A stretch of 64,000 nt of DNA from Agelas oroides (Eukaryota; Porifera; Demospongiae; Agelasida; Agelasidae), in assembly GCA_949130485.1 (NCBI GenBank), contig OX422184.1, forward strand, positions 18,647,824 through 18,711,823, written 5' to 3'. This document shows positions 63,301 to 64,000 of this stretch, piece after piece. The notes beneath the pieces are model-generated. The model saw only the letters and a list, made by a program, of their open reading frames with translations. It had not been told where the DNA came from and did no database searches. Position 1 is the first letter of the stretch; each line of letters opens with the position of its first letter. The position numbers and the translations under genes are program-made.

Positions 63301-63498
63301 CACGTCTGGGCTGAGAGACTAAAGAAACATCTCCCAGTTTTCTGCAAGAGCTTTAGCTGATTAGAAAGAAAATATTTTGCAAACTAGAACATTTATTATT
63401 ACCTCGCATTGACCGCTTTCCACGTATCCACCTTGCACCAATGCTGACTCGAACAGCACGGCGAGCAGCGAAAGCGCGAACAGTTTTGCAAATTTCAT
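57366..63498 (-). CDS. Large lipid transfer protein-like (Vitellogenin_N), copy D, 978 aa
   Basis: Exons: 63498-63403, 63060-62952, 62485-62392, 62260-62039, 61929-61553, 61460-61359, 61271-61174, 60765-60676, 60521-59238, 57967-57746 and 57608-57366 (2937 nt). Every exon has the same length and phase as in LLTP-C, and there is no stop. The domains are as in C: signal peptide, Vitellogenin_N barrel with RGRR, helical domain, RGKR site, Cys-rich C-terminal region and Pro-rich tail. Exons 10-11 look identical to C. Exon 9 differs mainly around the SNATNTSACATTPS segment, just before the conserved LYSSPRYNLPRVSY. Parts of exons 5-7 and intron 5 match LLTP-A rather than B or C, pointing to gene conversion. 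Because D is intact and its promoter motifs are conserved, it is probably expressed. Confidence 0.88.
58156..58992. mobile_element. TIR element in intron 9 of LLTP-D
   Basis: It has the same termini and interior as the element at 26882-27844. It is 126 bp shorter, which equals three 42-bp minisatellite units, so only the repeat array differs appreciably. Confidence 0.75.
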
Positions 63499-63550
63499 AG
63501 TAATGCAGATCGTGCTCACAGCCTGCAATGGGTCAAGAAGCGCTGAGGCC

Positions 63551-63604
63551 CCTTTTATAGTTCGCTGTAAGCCTGCGCAGTAAGCACATCCTATCAGGTT
63601 ATCT
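63551..63604 (-). promoter_or_regulatory. Core promoter of LLTP-D: TATA box and GATA motifs
   Basis: Minus-strand TATAAAAGG (63559-63551) lies 53 bp upstream of the ATG at 63498. AGATAA (63604-63599) and TGATAG (63596-63591) lie upstream of it. Confidence 0.6.
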
Positions 63605-64000
63605 TTACAAACATGTAAGTTCAAATATTATCTGTGTAGTTAAACTGAAAGTATTAATGCACCCGATATTTTTTCCACCAAAAATTACAACTAACTATTA
63701 GAGGTTACAATAACTTTTCTACACGTTCATTACATTTCCTTCTTTTTGATGACAAAATCATCACAGCAAATACTAATAGGTTATCCCAAAATAGATTCAC
63801 ACTCGAAAATACTAAAGGTTAACTATGTCTACAGGTCACAGCTGTGAACAATAAGCGATACGTCACTTTCATTTCGTAATAATGGAATCTACTGTGGCTA
63901 TGACGTTTACATCACCTCATAAATGACCTTTGTACCCAACCGATGGGGGAAGTCACTGAAGATAGCTGGAAGTTGACTCGTCATATGTAGGTTGAAAAAC

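Noticed and set aside
1-64000. CRISPR array, bacterial operon or phage-type defence system
   Set aside because: Spliced genes, TATA promoters and metazoan domains show a eukaryotic genome. The tandem repeats have no spacer structure.

Overview
This is a eukaryotic, almost certainly invertebrate-animal, stretch of genomic DNA. It is AT-rich, its introns are short with GT-AG ends, and much of it is small inverted-repeat transposons. The two coding themes are a multi-copy large lipid transfer protein family (LLTP, Vitellogenin_N type) and a membrane receptor with SRCR and fibronectin-III domains. I favour a sponge (demosponge-like), because SRCR/FN3 receptors and a DIRS-type retroelement sit together in a compact intron-rich genome. 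That is inference; no species marker is present.

Layout. All recognisable cellular genes are on the minus strand and read right to left. Five 5' ends and four 3' ends of the LLTP family are present. LLTP-D (63498 to 57366) and LLTP-C (32330 to 26090) each reconstruct as 11 coding exons whose phases all agree, giving 978 aa. LLTP-B (20599 to 14555) has 12 exons and 1202 aa, because the 3' part of its large exon is duplicated in frame. LLTP-A (from 3306) is a divergent copy whose first seven exons lie in the window and which runs off the left edge. LLTP-E (47209 to about 45700) is a dead 5' fragment with a nonsense codon and a 13-nt exon insertion. LLTP-F (7369 to 6628) is a decayed 3' fragment. 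LLTP-A to LLTP-E share a TATA box 50-60 bp upstream of the ATG and a GATA-type motif about 30-40 bp further upstream.

Between LLTP-E and LLTP-C lies a type-I receptor gene (about 45699 to 36787) with three SRCR domains, two FN3 domains, one transmembrane helix and a short acidic tail. Its 5' end is cut in the middle of an SRCR exon and joined directly to the middle of LLTP-E exon 4, so the junction is a recombination breakpoint.

Non-genic DNA. A decayed DIRS-like tyrosine-recombinase retrotransposon fills about 9.5-14.4 kb. The blocks carrying LLTP-C and LLTP-D are near-identical segmental duplicates (about 23.56-32.8 kb and 54.88-64.0 kb). The flank upstream of LLTP-B (20.6-23.4 kb) is a third related copy (32.3-36.6 kb). 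An inverted, rearranged piece of the same block lies at 47.4-50.8 kb. Several MITE families, one with a perfect 8-bp target duplication, and several tandem repeats fill the rest.

How the genes work together. The LLTP copies look like a recently expanded set of secreted lipid-carrying proteins under a shared promoter design, being homogenised by gene conversion. The receptor is a neighbour, and nothing in the sequence links it functionally to them. Exon limits were derived by hand from splice consensus, reading phase and comparison among copies.
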